Shown here: positions 35,832 to 43,755 of the stretch, one piece after another | Numbering within the stretch: the stretch's first letter is position 1 | Layout of the letters: the number at the start of each line of letters is the position of its first letter | DNA from: Longimicrobiales bacterium | Lineage (GTDB): Bacteria; Gemmatimonadota; Gemmatimonadetes; Longimicrobiales; Gaopeijiaceae | Length of the DNA: 64,000 bases | Direction of reading: 5' to 3' | Assembly (NCBI GenBank): GCA_951813395.1 | Contig: OX638356.1 | Location: 2,182,501 to 2,246,500 of the forward strand | Notes under the pieces: generated by a model | Seen by the model: only the letters and a program-made list of their open reading frames with translations | The model's database searches: none | Told to the model about the DNA's origin: nothing | Position numbers and translations under genes: made by a program

Positions 35832-37652
35832 TCACCTCACCTCCACCTCATCCACCTCGAACGCGTAGGCCCCCACCGGCCCCTGCGCCACAAACGCCAG
35901 CCCCGCGATGATCTCCGGTGTGGCCGTCGGGAAGTCTTCCAGCTGGATCTCCAACTGGGTCCATTCCTCGGGCGCGATGAACGTCACGGTGGGCGGCGGC
36001 CCGGCCGGCTGCGCGCTGCTGATCAGCATCACGGCGTACTGCCGACCATCCCCGCGCGTGCGGAAGCGGATCACCTCCCGGCCAGAGAAGTCCACGGGCT
36101 GCATGGGCTGCGCGCCGGGCATCCAGATCACGCCCGCCCAGGGGAAGGCGAGCCCCGGAGCGATCTCGCCTGTGACCACCAGCGCGCCGTCCCGCACGCC
36201 CACGTTGACGCTTGAGGAGCCGCCGGTCATCTGGTCCGTTGTCACATCCCATGCGCCGAAACTCGCCTCGAACCCGTCCTCGAAGCCAGCGACCAGAGTT
36301 TCCGCCGGAGCGGGTGCAGTCTCGGCCTGAGGCTCGCCCCCGGCAGAGCCGACTACGCGCTCCACGAGATACCCATCCTTCCAGATCGCAACGATGTCGT
36401 GGCTGCGCGACACGTCTTCCTCGAGGTCGCCGCGCACCAGCACCAGGTCTGCGAGATAGCCTTCGGCGATCCGGCCGCGCTCCGCAACGCCGAACGCGTC
36501 CGCCGCCACCGAAGTTGCCGCCGCCAGCGCCTCTGCGCTTCCCATGCCGGCGCGTGCGAGCAGACGTAGCTCCCCGTGCATCGAGATTCCCGCCCCGGTC
36601 CCCGGGTTCGAGCTGTCCGTGCCGGCGACCAGCCGCACTCCGGCCGCGCGCAGCCTTCGGACGTTCTCCATCGCCACGTTTCCGCCCTCCGCGAGGCCAC
36701 CCGGGAAACGACCGGCGAGTGTCTGCCGTTGAATCGCTGAGAGCATCGCTTCGTCGGTCTCGCGCAGCAGTTCCGCCACTGCGGTGTCCTCGGCCGAAAC
36801 CATGACCGAGAGCGTCGGAACCACGAAGATGCCGGCTTCCGCAAAGCGCCGGGCGTCCTCCGCGGAGACGACCTCGTCGTGCCACACGTGCACCAGACCG
36901 TCGGCGCCGAAAGCCGTCGCCTGGAGAGCCGTTTCGAGGGTGCTCACGTGCACCACGGCGGCGAGTCCCTCCGCGTGCGCGGCCGCGATGACCGCGGCGA
37001 CGGTCTCTCCGTCGAGCGACGGGATCTCCATGTCGAAGGCGCTGCCGTCCTCGTAGATGATCTTGATCCAGTCGGAGCCCTCGTCTTGGCGCGCCCTCAC
37101 CCACGCCGTGGCCTCGTCCGGGCCGGTGAGCGTCTCCACGGGAATCCCGTACTGCGTGCCGTGTCCTTCGGGGGCGGTCGCCGCCATGCCGGCGGAGAAG
37201 AGGTCCGCCTCGGTGCCGCGCGCCACCTCGACGCGCGCGGCCCGGTGCGCCGCGGCGAAGGCCGGGTCCGTGGACTGGTCCAGCACCGTGGTCACCCCGA
37301 AGCGCAGCGCATCTCTCAGCGTCGAGAGGAAGCTGTGCACGTGGCCATCGATCAGCCCCGGGATCAGCGTGTGGCCCCGCCCGTCCAGGCGCGGGAGGTC
37401 CTCAGGGAGGTCGAGTCTCTGGCCGGCGTGCCGGATCCTCCCATCCTCGACCCACACGTCCCACCCCTCCCGGAAGGCCTCGCCGTCGAACGCCGTGACA
37501 TCCACAATCGCGAACGTCTCCTGCGGAACTCTCCGGGCCGGATCCTCCGCGGCCTGCGGCACCGGCAGGGTCGCGAGCACGCCGATGAAGACCGCGACTC
37601 CGATCAGCAGCCAGGTCGGACTCCGGCCAATAAGATGACGAACACTCTTCAT
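35832..37652 (-). CDS. Exported amidohydrolase fused to a CIA30-like domain
   Basis: ATG at 37652, with AGGAG nearby, gives 606 residues. An N-terminal membrane or signal segment (WLLIGVAVFIGVLATLPV) precedes an amidohydrolase barrel. Metal-site features are DGHVHS (HxH) near residue 105, WIKIIYEDGS with the candidate bridging lysine, HVSTLETALQA, VHVWHDE and GTDSSNPG. From about residue 450 a second domain begins. Its FEDGFEASFGAWDVTTDQ and GGSSSVNVGVRDGALVVTGEI pattern resembles CIA30-type carbohydrate-binding-like folds. The start overlaps the ABC permease stop (ATGA), so enzyme and exporter are co-translated. The substrate is unknown. Confidence 0.85.
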   Translation of the reverse strand: MKSVRHLIGRSPTWLLIGVAVFIGVLATLPVPQAAEDPARRVPQETFAIVDVTAFDGEAFREGWDVWVEDGRIRHAGQRLDLPEDLPRLDGRGHTLIPGLIDGHVHSFLSTLRDALRFGVTTVLDQSTDPAFAAAHRAARVEVARGTEADLFSAGMAATAPEGHGTQYGIPVETLTGPDEATAWVRARQDEGSDWIKIIYEDGSAFDMEIPSLDGETVAAVIAAAHAEGLAAVVHVSTLETALQATAFGADGLVHVWHDEVVSAEDARRFAEAGIFVVPTLSVMVSAEDTAVAELLRETDEAMLSAIQRQTLAGRFPGGLAEGGNVAMENVRRLRAAGVRLVAGTDSSNPGTGAGISMHGELRLLARAGMGSAEALAAATSVAADAFGVAERGRIAEGYLADLVLVRGDLEEDVSRSHDIVAIWKDGYLVERVVGSAGGEPQAETAPAPAETLVAGFEDGFEASFGAWDVTTDQMTGGSSSVNVGVRDGALVVTGEIAPGLAFPWAGVIWMPGAQPMQPVDFSGREVIRFRTRGDGRQYAVMLISSAQPAGPPPTVTFIAPEEWTQLEIQLEDFPTATPEIIAGLAFVAQGPVGAYAFEVDEVEVR

Positions 37653-38425
37653 CGGGATCTCCTCATCAAAAAACCATCCGCGCGGCGGAACCCGAGCGCC
37701 GCCAACCCGAGGAATACGAGTGTTTCGGCCACCAGAACCGCCAGATGCATCGGGACCGACTGCCCGGCGTCCATGGCGATGACCTTGAGCGCGAGCTGCG
37801 CGTGGTGATAGGCGGGAAGCGCGAGCGCGATGTCCTGCATGACATCCGGGAACATGTAGATGGGGAGCCAGAGCCCGGCGAGCATGGCCATGGGGAGGAA
37901 GACAAGGTTGACCACAGCCACGGCCGAGCGTCCCCCGGCCCACGCGCCGATCGCCAGGCCCAGGGCGCAGAACGGGATCACGCCGGCGAGCAGCACCCCG
38001 GCCAGCGCGAACCACTGCCAGCGGTAGAGGGCCACCCCCGCCGCGTGGGCGGCCGTCAGGAACAGGGCCGCCACGACAATCGCTCCGAAGATCAGCGCCG
38101 CCATGACCTTGGCGAACAGGTAGGCGCCGGCGGGCATGGGCGTGGTCTGCTTCAGGAGCAGGACGCCAGTGTCGCGTTCGTTCGCGAGCCCGGCTCCAAA
38201 ACCGAAGAGCGCCGGGCCGAGGACGCCGAAGACGCCGTAGGTCGCCAGCACGTAGGTCGGCACGGCCAGCGACACCCCGCGCGTGCCCATGATCACGCCG
38301 AAGAACAGGTACAAGATGAGCGGGAACGTCAGGGTGGGGATAGCGAACATGGGCTCCCGCAACACCTCCAAGACCTGGAAGCGCGCCTCCAGCAGGTAGA
38401 TCCGGAAGCGCCGACCCGGGGTCAT
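37649..38425 (-). CDS. ABC-2 type transporter permease
   Basis: A 258-residue integral membrane protein with about six hydrophobic helices. Family-typical segments are an N-terminal cytoplasmic part (FRIYLLEARFQVLEVLREPMFAIPTLTFPLILYLFFG) and ANERDTGVLLLKQTTPMPAGAYLFAKV between helices, as in ABC-2 exporters for drugs or polysaccharides. ATG at 38425 overlaps the ATPase stop. Cargo cannot be inferred from the sequence. Confidence 0.88.
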   Translation of the reverse strand: MTPGRRFRIYLLEARFQVLEVLREPMFAIPTLTFPLILYLFFGVIMGTRGVSLAVPTYVLATYGVFGVLGPALFGFGAGLANERDTGVLLLKQTTPMPAGAYLFAKVMAALIFGAIVVAALFLTAAHAAGVALYRWQWFALAGVLLAGVIPFCALGLAIGAWAGGRSAVAVVNLVFLPMAMLAGLWLPIYMFPDVMQDIALALPAYHHAQLALKVIAMDAGQSVPMHLAVLVAETLVFLGLAALGFRRADGFLMRRSR

Positions 38426-39321
38426 GTGGTGTCCCTCGTCAGCGCGAGAAACGCCTCTTCGAGTCCCGCGGCCACGACGGTGAGATCCGCCAGCGCCTCG
38501 TCGCGGACGAGCAGCTCCCGAACCAGAACCTCGGGCTGCGTTGTCAGTGCCTCCAGATGCTGTCCCCGCGTCCTGGCCTCGACCACGCCGGGCAAGCTCG
38601 CCACCGCATCGGGCGCGATCCGGGTGACGCAGCGCGCGAGCCGTCCCGCCGTGCGCGACTTGATCTCCGCCGGGGTGCCCTCCGCGATCCGCCGCCCGTT
38701 GTGGATAACCACCACGCGGTCGGCCAGCGCGTCGGCCTCGTCCAGGTTGTGGGTCGTGAGGACGGTGGTGCGTCCGGATTCCCGGAGGGCCCGAATCTCG
38801 TTCCACAGGCGGTGCCGGGCATCGACGTCGAGCCCGGTCGTGGGTTCGTCCAGGAACAGCAACTCCGGATCGCCCGCCAGCGCCAGCGCGAACATCACCC
38901 GCTGCTTCTGGCCGCCCGAGAGCTTCCCGTATCGGCGCCGGGCGAGATCTTCGAGGCCCGCCAGGGCCAGCAGGCGCGAAGCCGAGAACGGCGCGGGATA
39001 GTAGGCGCGGAACAGCTCGATGTGCTCGCGCACCGTCAGGTTCGCGGAGATGCCCGAGATCTGCAGCATCGCCCCGCGGCGCACCCGCACTTCGGCCGCT
39101 CCCGGCGCAGAGCCGAAGACGCTCGCCACGCCCTCCTGCACCTGCAGGCTCCCGAGGAGGAGGCTGATGGCAGTGGTCTTGCCGGCGCCATTTGGCCCCA
39201 GTACGCCCAGCACCTCGCCACGCCGGACCTCTAGGTCGAGGCCTTCCAGCGCCAGCACCGGTCCGTATCGATGTGTTACGCGCGAGAGGCTGGCCAGGGT
39301 AGGGCTACGCGCGGCTTGCAT
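38422..39321 (-). CDS. ABC transporter ATP-binding protein (CcmA/DRA type)
   Basis: The 299-residue ATPase has Walker [12 protein letters not shown] near residue 43, signature LSGGQKQRVMFALALAGDP, Walker B LLFLDEPTTGLD and H-loop TVLTTHNLDEAD. The C-terminal extension of about 80 residues (AEGTPAEIKSRTAG and on) is typical of DRA-type drug-exporter ATPases. It pairs with the ABC-2 permease downstream by ATGA overlap. It may be the first gene of a three-gene unit ending with the amidohydrolase. Confidence 0.9.
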   Translation of the reverse strand: MQAARSPTLASLSRVTHRYGPVLALEGLDLEVRRGEVLGVLGPNGAGKTTAISLLLGSLQVQEGVASVFGSAPGAAEVRVRRGAMLQISGISANLTVREHIELFRAYYPAPFSASRLLALAGLEDLARRRYGKLSGGQKQRVMFALALAGDPELLFLDEPTTGLDVDARHRLWNEIRALRESGRTTVLTTHNLDEADALADRVVVIHNGRRIAEGTPAEIKSRTAGRLARCVTRIAPDAVASLPGVVEARTRGQHLEALTTQPEVLVRELLVRDEALADLTVVAAGLEEAFLALTRDTT

Positions 39322-39483
39322 GGGTTGAACTTACGAGTCCGTGGTGAGGGTGGTTTCGCGAACGGCTGGACCGCCGTCTCAACGCAACTCAAGCACCCGA
39401 CCGCCCTTGGTGCGGCCTCCACAGTGAGAGCCAGCCAGCGCAACGTCTAAACGTCGCGATCCGGCAGTGCGAGAATCCACTCC

Positions 39484-39556
39484 CCCTCCGGAAGGCCCTC
39501 TAAGCCCGCCGGAGGGTCTCCATTCCCGCCAATTAGCGGGAACAACAAAGCGGGAA
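39484..39556. repeat. Two hairpins and a repeated GCGGGAA unit beside tRNA-Arg
   Basis: CCCTCCGG (39484-39491) pairs with CCGGAGGG (39509-39516). TTCCCGC (39523-39529) pairs with GCGGGAA (39536-39542) across a six-base loop, and GCGGGAA recurs at 39550-39556. In the tRNA-Arg reading direction the second hairpin lies about 43 bases after the tRNA, so it could end or process that transcript. No T-run follows. The remainder of 39322-39584 holds no credible gene. Confidence 0.4.
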
Positions 39557-39584
39557 TCGCAACCCCGATACCCCCAAAACCCAA

Positions 39585-39658
<74 letters not shown>

Positions 39659-39672
39659 GTGCAAGCCCGTGG

Positions 39673-39701
39673 AAGATCGACGGGCCGCACGCCGCGGACA
39701 A
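39673..39701 (-). promoter_or_regulatory. Possible promoter of tRNA-Arg
   Basis: On the minus strand a -35-like TTGTCC (39701-39696) and a -10-like GATCTT (39678-39673) are 17 bases apart. The -10 ends 14 bases before the mature tRNA 5' end. The -10 is a poor match to TATAAT, so confidence rests mainly on spacing and position. Confidence 0.4.
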
Positions 39702-39859
39702 GTCCCCCCCGCTGGTGTCCGCACCGCTGGTGACTGCAAGTGCGCTGCAGCGTATCTTTCGCAGCGCATGGAGGGCCGGCTGCGCACGGGTTGACGCCAT
39801 GTCCGACCGTCGCCAGCGCCGCGCCCGCACGTTTTCGCCACCGAGGAAGGATGTCACCG

Positions 39860-41743
39860 ATGACGATGAGCACGATTCTGCTTCTGCTGGCGGGTATCCA
39901 GTCGGGGCCCGACCGGATCGACCTCGATCCCGCCGGACTGACCCTGGACGTGGGCCAGACCGTGACGGTGACGGCCACCGTCCGTGACGGCAACGGAGCG
40001 GTTCTGGCCGACGCCCCGGTGCGCTGGATCGCGATGACCCCCGAGGTGGCGGCCGTGGACCAGACGGGGCAGGTGACCGCGGTCTCGCCGGGCGAAGCCC
40101 GCATCGCCGCCCGATCGGGCAACGTGATGGCCTTCGCATCCGTCGTCGTGCGGGCGCAGCCCGTGGCCAGCCTGGAGGCCGACCTGCCCGTCGCCGAACT
40201 GGTGGCCGGCACGAGCGCGCCGGTTCAGGTGGTGGCGCGAGGACCGGACGGCGAGACCGTGCGTTCTCCCTCCGTCGCCTACTCCTCCAGCAACAATTCG
40301 GTGGCCGCCGTCGACGCAATGGGGCGCGTACATGCGCGCAGGGCGGGCCAGGCCGTCATCACCGTGTCCGCGGGAGAGGCGCGCGCCAACGCGACCGTCG
40401 CCGTCCGGGAGGGAGACCCCGGCCAGGTCGTCGTCGCACCCGCCCAGGTCGAGGCCCGCACGGGGGACGTCGTTCGCTTTCGCGCCGAGGGGTCCGCGCC
40501 TCTCTACCCGGAGTGGAGCGTGAGCGGAGCAGGCGCGCAGATCGAGGCCGAGGGCGCCGAGGGCGTATTCGTGGCCGAGCGCCCGGGCACGTATCGAATC
40601 ACCGCCATCTACGGTGAGGGTCGCGCTGCCGTCGCCACGGCCGAGGTCACAAGCCGCATCGCGGAGGCCGAGCTGGTCAGGGTCGGACGGGGATCCGCGG
40701 CGGACCACCACTCGGGCGACACATGGGTGTTCGAAGGAGTGGACGGCCGCGACTACGCGTACGTGGGCACCTTCATGTATGACTGGATGAAGGCCTGGGA
40801 TGTGACCGATCCGTCGTCTCCGGTCCTCACCGACTCGGTCCAGCTGGACGCGAGACGCATCAACGACGTCAAGATCCATTCCAACAACCGCATCGGCATC
40901 CTGACCCGCGAGGGCGCGTCCGACCGCCGGAACGGGATCGTGATCCTTGATCTCGCCGACCCCGCCCACCCGGCAATCATCTCCGAGTACAAGCGCACGG
41001 TGCCCGGAGGGGTGCACAACGTCTGGGTCGAGGGGGACTTGGTCTACGCGGTTCACAACGGGACCCGCGACATCCACATCATCGACATATCGGATCCGGC
41101 CGCGCCGGACGAGATCGGCCGCTGGGGATTGCCGCCGTCGGATACGAAGTCGCTCCATGACGTCATCGTCCAGGACGGGTATGCCTACCTGTCATACTGG
41201 GACGACGGCGCCGTCATGCTGGACGTGGGCGCCGGAACCCATGGCGGAACGCCCACCGAGCCCGCCTTCGTGTCCCGGTACAAGTACCCGGCCGGGAACA
41301 CCCACACGGCGTGGAGAGCCGGGCGCTACCTCTTCGTCGGCGACGAGATCTTCCCGGACGATTGGGACTCGGACGCACCGATCGAGGCGCGCGGGTACAT
41401 CCACGTGCTGGACATGGAAGATCCGGACAACCCGGTCGAGGTCGCCCGCTACGAGGTTCCCGAGGCCGGGGCGCACAACATCTGGGTGGAGGGCGACCGG
41501 CTCTACGTGGGGTACTACCAGGCCGGCCTTCGAGTCGTCGACATCTCGGGCGAGCTGCGCGGGGACCTCTATCGGCAGGGGCGCGAAATCGCCGTGCTCA
41601 AGACAACCGACTCGGAGACGACCGTCCCCAATTGGGGGATGACCTGGGGGGCCCAGATCCACAAGGGCCACATCTTCACGTCGGACCTGAACTCGGGACT
41701 CTGGGTGGTCAAGCTCGTCGAGGGACAGCGCATCATTTCATAG
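39860..41743 (+). CDS. Ig-like (Big2-type) and LVIVD-repeat surface protein
   Basis: I chose ATG 39860 because AGGAAGG ends nine bases upstream; ATGs at 39851 and 39866 are also in frame. The protein has about 627 residues. The N-terminal hydrophobic segment (STILLLLAGIQSGP) is short for a signal peptide. Residues about 12-175 contain two bacterial Ig-like units (DLDPAGLTLDVGQTVTVTATVRDGNG; SVAYSSSNNSVAAVDAMGRVHARRAGQAVI). From about residue 280 a beta-propeller of LVIVD-type repeats follows (AWDVTDPSSPVLTDSV, IHIIDISDPAAPDEIG, HVLDMEDPDNPVEVARYEV). It is probably extracytoplasmic; the partner or ligand is unknown. Confidence 0.82.
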   Translation: MTMSTILLLLAGIQSGPDRIDLDPAGLTLDVGQTVTVTATVRDGNGAVLADAPVRWIAMTPEVAAVDQTGQVTAVSPGEARIAARSGNVMAFASVVVRAQPVASLEADLPVAELVAGTSAPVQVVARGPDGETVRSPSVAYSSSNNSVAAVDAMGRVHARRAGQAVITVSAGEARANATVAVREGDPGQVVVAPAQVEARTGDVVRFRAEGSAPLYPEWSVSGAGAQIEAEGAEGVFVAERPGTYRITAIYGEGRAAVATAEVTSRIAEAELVRVGRGSAADHHSGDTWVFEGVDGRDYAYVGTFMYDWMKAWDVTDPSSPVLTDSVQLDARRINDVKIHSNNRIGILTREGASDRRNGIVILDLADPAHPAIISEYKRTVPGGVHNVWVEGDLVYAVHNGTRDIHIIDISDPAAPDEIGRWGLPPSDTKSLHDVIVQDGYAYLSYWDDGAVMLDVGAGTHGGTPTEPAFVSRYKYPAGNTHTAWRAGRYLFVGDEIFPDDWDSDAPIEARGYIHVLDMEDPDNPVEVARYEVPEAGAHNIWVEGDRLYVGYYQAGLRVVDISGELRGDLYRQGREIAVLKTTDSETTVPNWGMTWGAQIHKGHIFTSDLNSGLWVVKLVEGQRIIS

Positions 41744-41785
41744 TCGTCAGGAAGCCTGCCGAAGAAGCTGCCCCGAGTAAGCCCG

Positions 41786-42730
41786 TTGATCGGGAACCTG
41801 GACTTCGCGGGCGCGCTCGAGAGGGTGCGGCCGCACGCGTGGCGCACGCCGATCGTCCCTTTGGACCTGGAGGGCGCGCCCCCGGCCTTCATGAAGCTCG
41901 AGTCGCTCCAGCACACGGGGTCGTTCAAGGTGCGCGGGGCGGCGAACCGGTTGCACAGGCTGGCCGGTCCGGAGCGCGAGGCGGGAGTGATCGCCGCCTC
42001 GTCCGGCAATCACGGCCGCGCGGTGGCGGTGGTGGCCGCGCGGATGGGTGTGCCCGCGACGATCTGCGTGCCCGACTGGGTGGACCCGTCCAAGCTCAGG
42101 GCGATCCGGGCGACGGGGGCACGCGTCGTGCTGGCCGGCCCCTCGTACGATGAAGCGGAGGAACGGGCGGCGGCGCTGGCCAGGTCGGCCGGGATGTCGC
42201 TCGTCCACGCATTCGACGACCCGGACGTGATCGAAGGGCAGGGGACCCTGGGCGTGGAGCTCGCGCGGCAGGCGCCGGACATCAGGGAGGTCATGCTGCC
42301 GCTGTCGGGCGGAGGCCTGGCGGCCGGAGTCGGGCTGGCCCTGCGCGACCGGCGCATTCGGGTGGTCGCGGTCTCGGCCCGCCGCGCCCGCGTCATGTTT
42401 CGGAGCCTGGAGAGAGGCCGCCCCATCGAGCTGCCGGACGAGGAAACGATCGCCTCGGCCCTCTCCGGGGGGATCGGACTCGACAATCGACTCACCCTCG
42501 AGCTCTGCAGGAGAGTGATCTCGGAACACGTGATCGTGGAAGAGAGTGACATCAGGAGCGCCGTCGGGCGCGCGTTCCGCGAGCACCGCCTGGTCGTGGA
42601 GGGTGGCGGCGCGGTCGGGCTCGCCGCACTGTGGTCTGGACGCTACCGGCCGCGGGGTCCGGTGGCCGTCATCGTCTCGGGGGGGAACGTGGACCGATCG
42701 CTGTTGAAGACCGTGGTGACCGGTGGCTGA
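41786..42730 (+). CDS. Threonine/serine dehydratase-like PLP enzyme
   Basis: A fold-type II PLP enzyme of 314 residues. The cofactor lysine is in TGSFKVRGAANRL near residue 51, ASSGNHGRAVA near 72, and the glycine-rich phosphate loop LPLSGGGLAAGVGLAL near 172. Length and the absence of a C-terminal ACT domain fit catabolic-type threonine dehydratase, serine racemase or ectoine-type EutB hydrolases. I cannot choose between them. The start is a TTG at 41786. It overlaps the CDF gene by eight bases. Confidence 0.85.
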   Translation: MIGNLDFAGALERVRPHAWRTPIVPLDLEGAPPAFMKLESLQHTGSFKVRGAANRLHRLAGPEREAGVIAASSGNHGRAVAVVAARMGVPATICVPDWVDPSKLRAIRATGARVVLAGPSYDEAEERAAALARSAGMSLVHAFDDPDVIEGQGTLGVELARQAPDIREVMLPLSGGGLAAGVGLALRDRRIRVVAVSARRARVMFRSLERGRPIELPDEETIASALSGGIGLDNRLTLELCRRVISEHVIVEESDIRSAVGRAFREHRLVVEGGGAVGLAALWSGRYRPRGPVAVIVSGGNVDRSLLKTVVTGG

Positions 42731-43709
42731 GCCGACGGCCCGCGACCACGATCATTCGCACCAGCTGCGGGAGGCCGGCAAGCGCAATCTGACGCTGGCT
42801 CTCGTGCTGATCGTCGGATACATGTTCGCCGAGATCATCGGCGGCATCATCTCTGGCAGCCTGGCACTCATCGCCGACGCCGGACACATGCTCGCGGATG
42901 CCGCGTCGATCGCTCTCGCGCTCGCCGCCATGCATTTCTCCACGCGGGCGGCTTCGCGCCGGCGCACCTTCGGGTACCATCGCCTTGAGGTCCTGGCCGC
43001 ACTCGTCAACGGAGCGACCCTCTGGGGGATCTCCGTGTGGATCCTCATCGAGGCGTACGGCCGCTTCACGAGCACACCCCAGGTGCAGGGAGGACTCGTG
43101 CTGGGGATCGGTTCGATCGGGCTGGTCGTCAACATTGTCGCCGCGTCGATCCTGCACCGCTCGGCCAGGCACAGCGTCAACATCGAGGGCGCGTACCAGC
43201 ATGTCATCGCCGATCTGCTCGGATCGGTCGCCGTGGTGGTGTCGGGCGTGCTCGTGTGGGCGTTCGGATGGCACATCGCGGACCCGATCCTCAGCGCGCT
43301 GATCGGCGTCCTGATCCTGGTCAGCACCTGGCGGCTACTGGCCAAGGTCGTGCACGTCCTGCTGGAGGGGGCGCCGGATCATGTCGACCTGGACAGCTTG
43401 TGCCGGCGGTTCGAAGAGGTCGAGGGAGTCAACACGGTACACGACATTCACGTGTGGACCCTCGCGCCCGGGTACGAGGCGCTCACCGCGCATGTGACGG
43501 TAAGGAAGGGCTATGAACTGCAGGCCGGGGATGACACGATCCTGAATCGCCTGCGCGACATCGCATACGGGCAGTTCAACCTGCAACACGTCACCCTGCA
43601 ACTCGAAACGAGTTCCGCCGGCTGCCCCGAGGACCACCGGCAGGACTTCCTGCCCGGCGACCCCAACGGGCACGGCGTGGCGCGGCCGCACCTCGAGAGC
43701 CCACAGTAA
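42723..43709 (+). CDS. Cation diffusion facilitator (CzcD/ZitB-like) efflux protein
   Basis: A proton-coupled exporter of zinc or similar divalent metals in the inner membrane. The 328 residues have a His-rich N-terminus (RDHDHSHQ), six membrane helices, the metal-site motif ADAGHMLADA in helix 2, and HVIADLLGSVAV in helix 5 with the second HxxxD pair. A C-terminal cytoplasmic metal-binding domain ends with a Cys-containing tail (SAGCPEDH). Its pairing with the upstream dehydratase is by overlap only. Confidence 0.93.
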   Translation: MAEPTARDHDHSHQLREAGKRNLTLALVLIVGYMFAEIIGGIISGSLALIADAGHMLADAASIALALAAMHFSTRAASRRRTFGYHRLEVLAALVNGATLWGISVWILIEAYGRFTSTPQVQGGLVLGIGSIGLVVNIVAASILHRSARHSVNIEGAYQHVIADLLGSVAVVVSGVLVWAFGWHIADPILSALIGVLILVSTWRLLAKVVHVLLEGAPDHVDLDSLCRRFEEVEGVNTVHDIHVWTLAPGYEALTAHVTVRKGYELQAGDDTILNRLRDIAYGQFNLQHVTLQLETSSAGCPEDHRQDFLPGDPNGHGVARPHLESPQ

Positions 43710-43723
43710 GCTGGGATTGATTA

Positions 43724-43746
43724 GGCTAGCTGAGCTAAGCTAAGCC
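43724..43746. terminator. Hairpin between convergent genes
   Basis: GGCTAGCT and AGCTAAGCC can pair with one bulged base across a six-base loop in the 46-base gap between the CDF gene and the convergent metallopeptidase. This AT-richer hairpin stands out locally and could end transcription from both sides, although no long T-run is present. Confidence 0.4.
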
Positions 43747-43755
43747 AGGCCAGGT

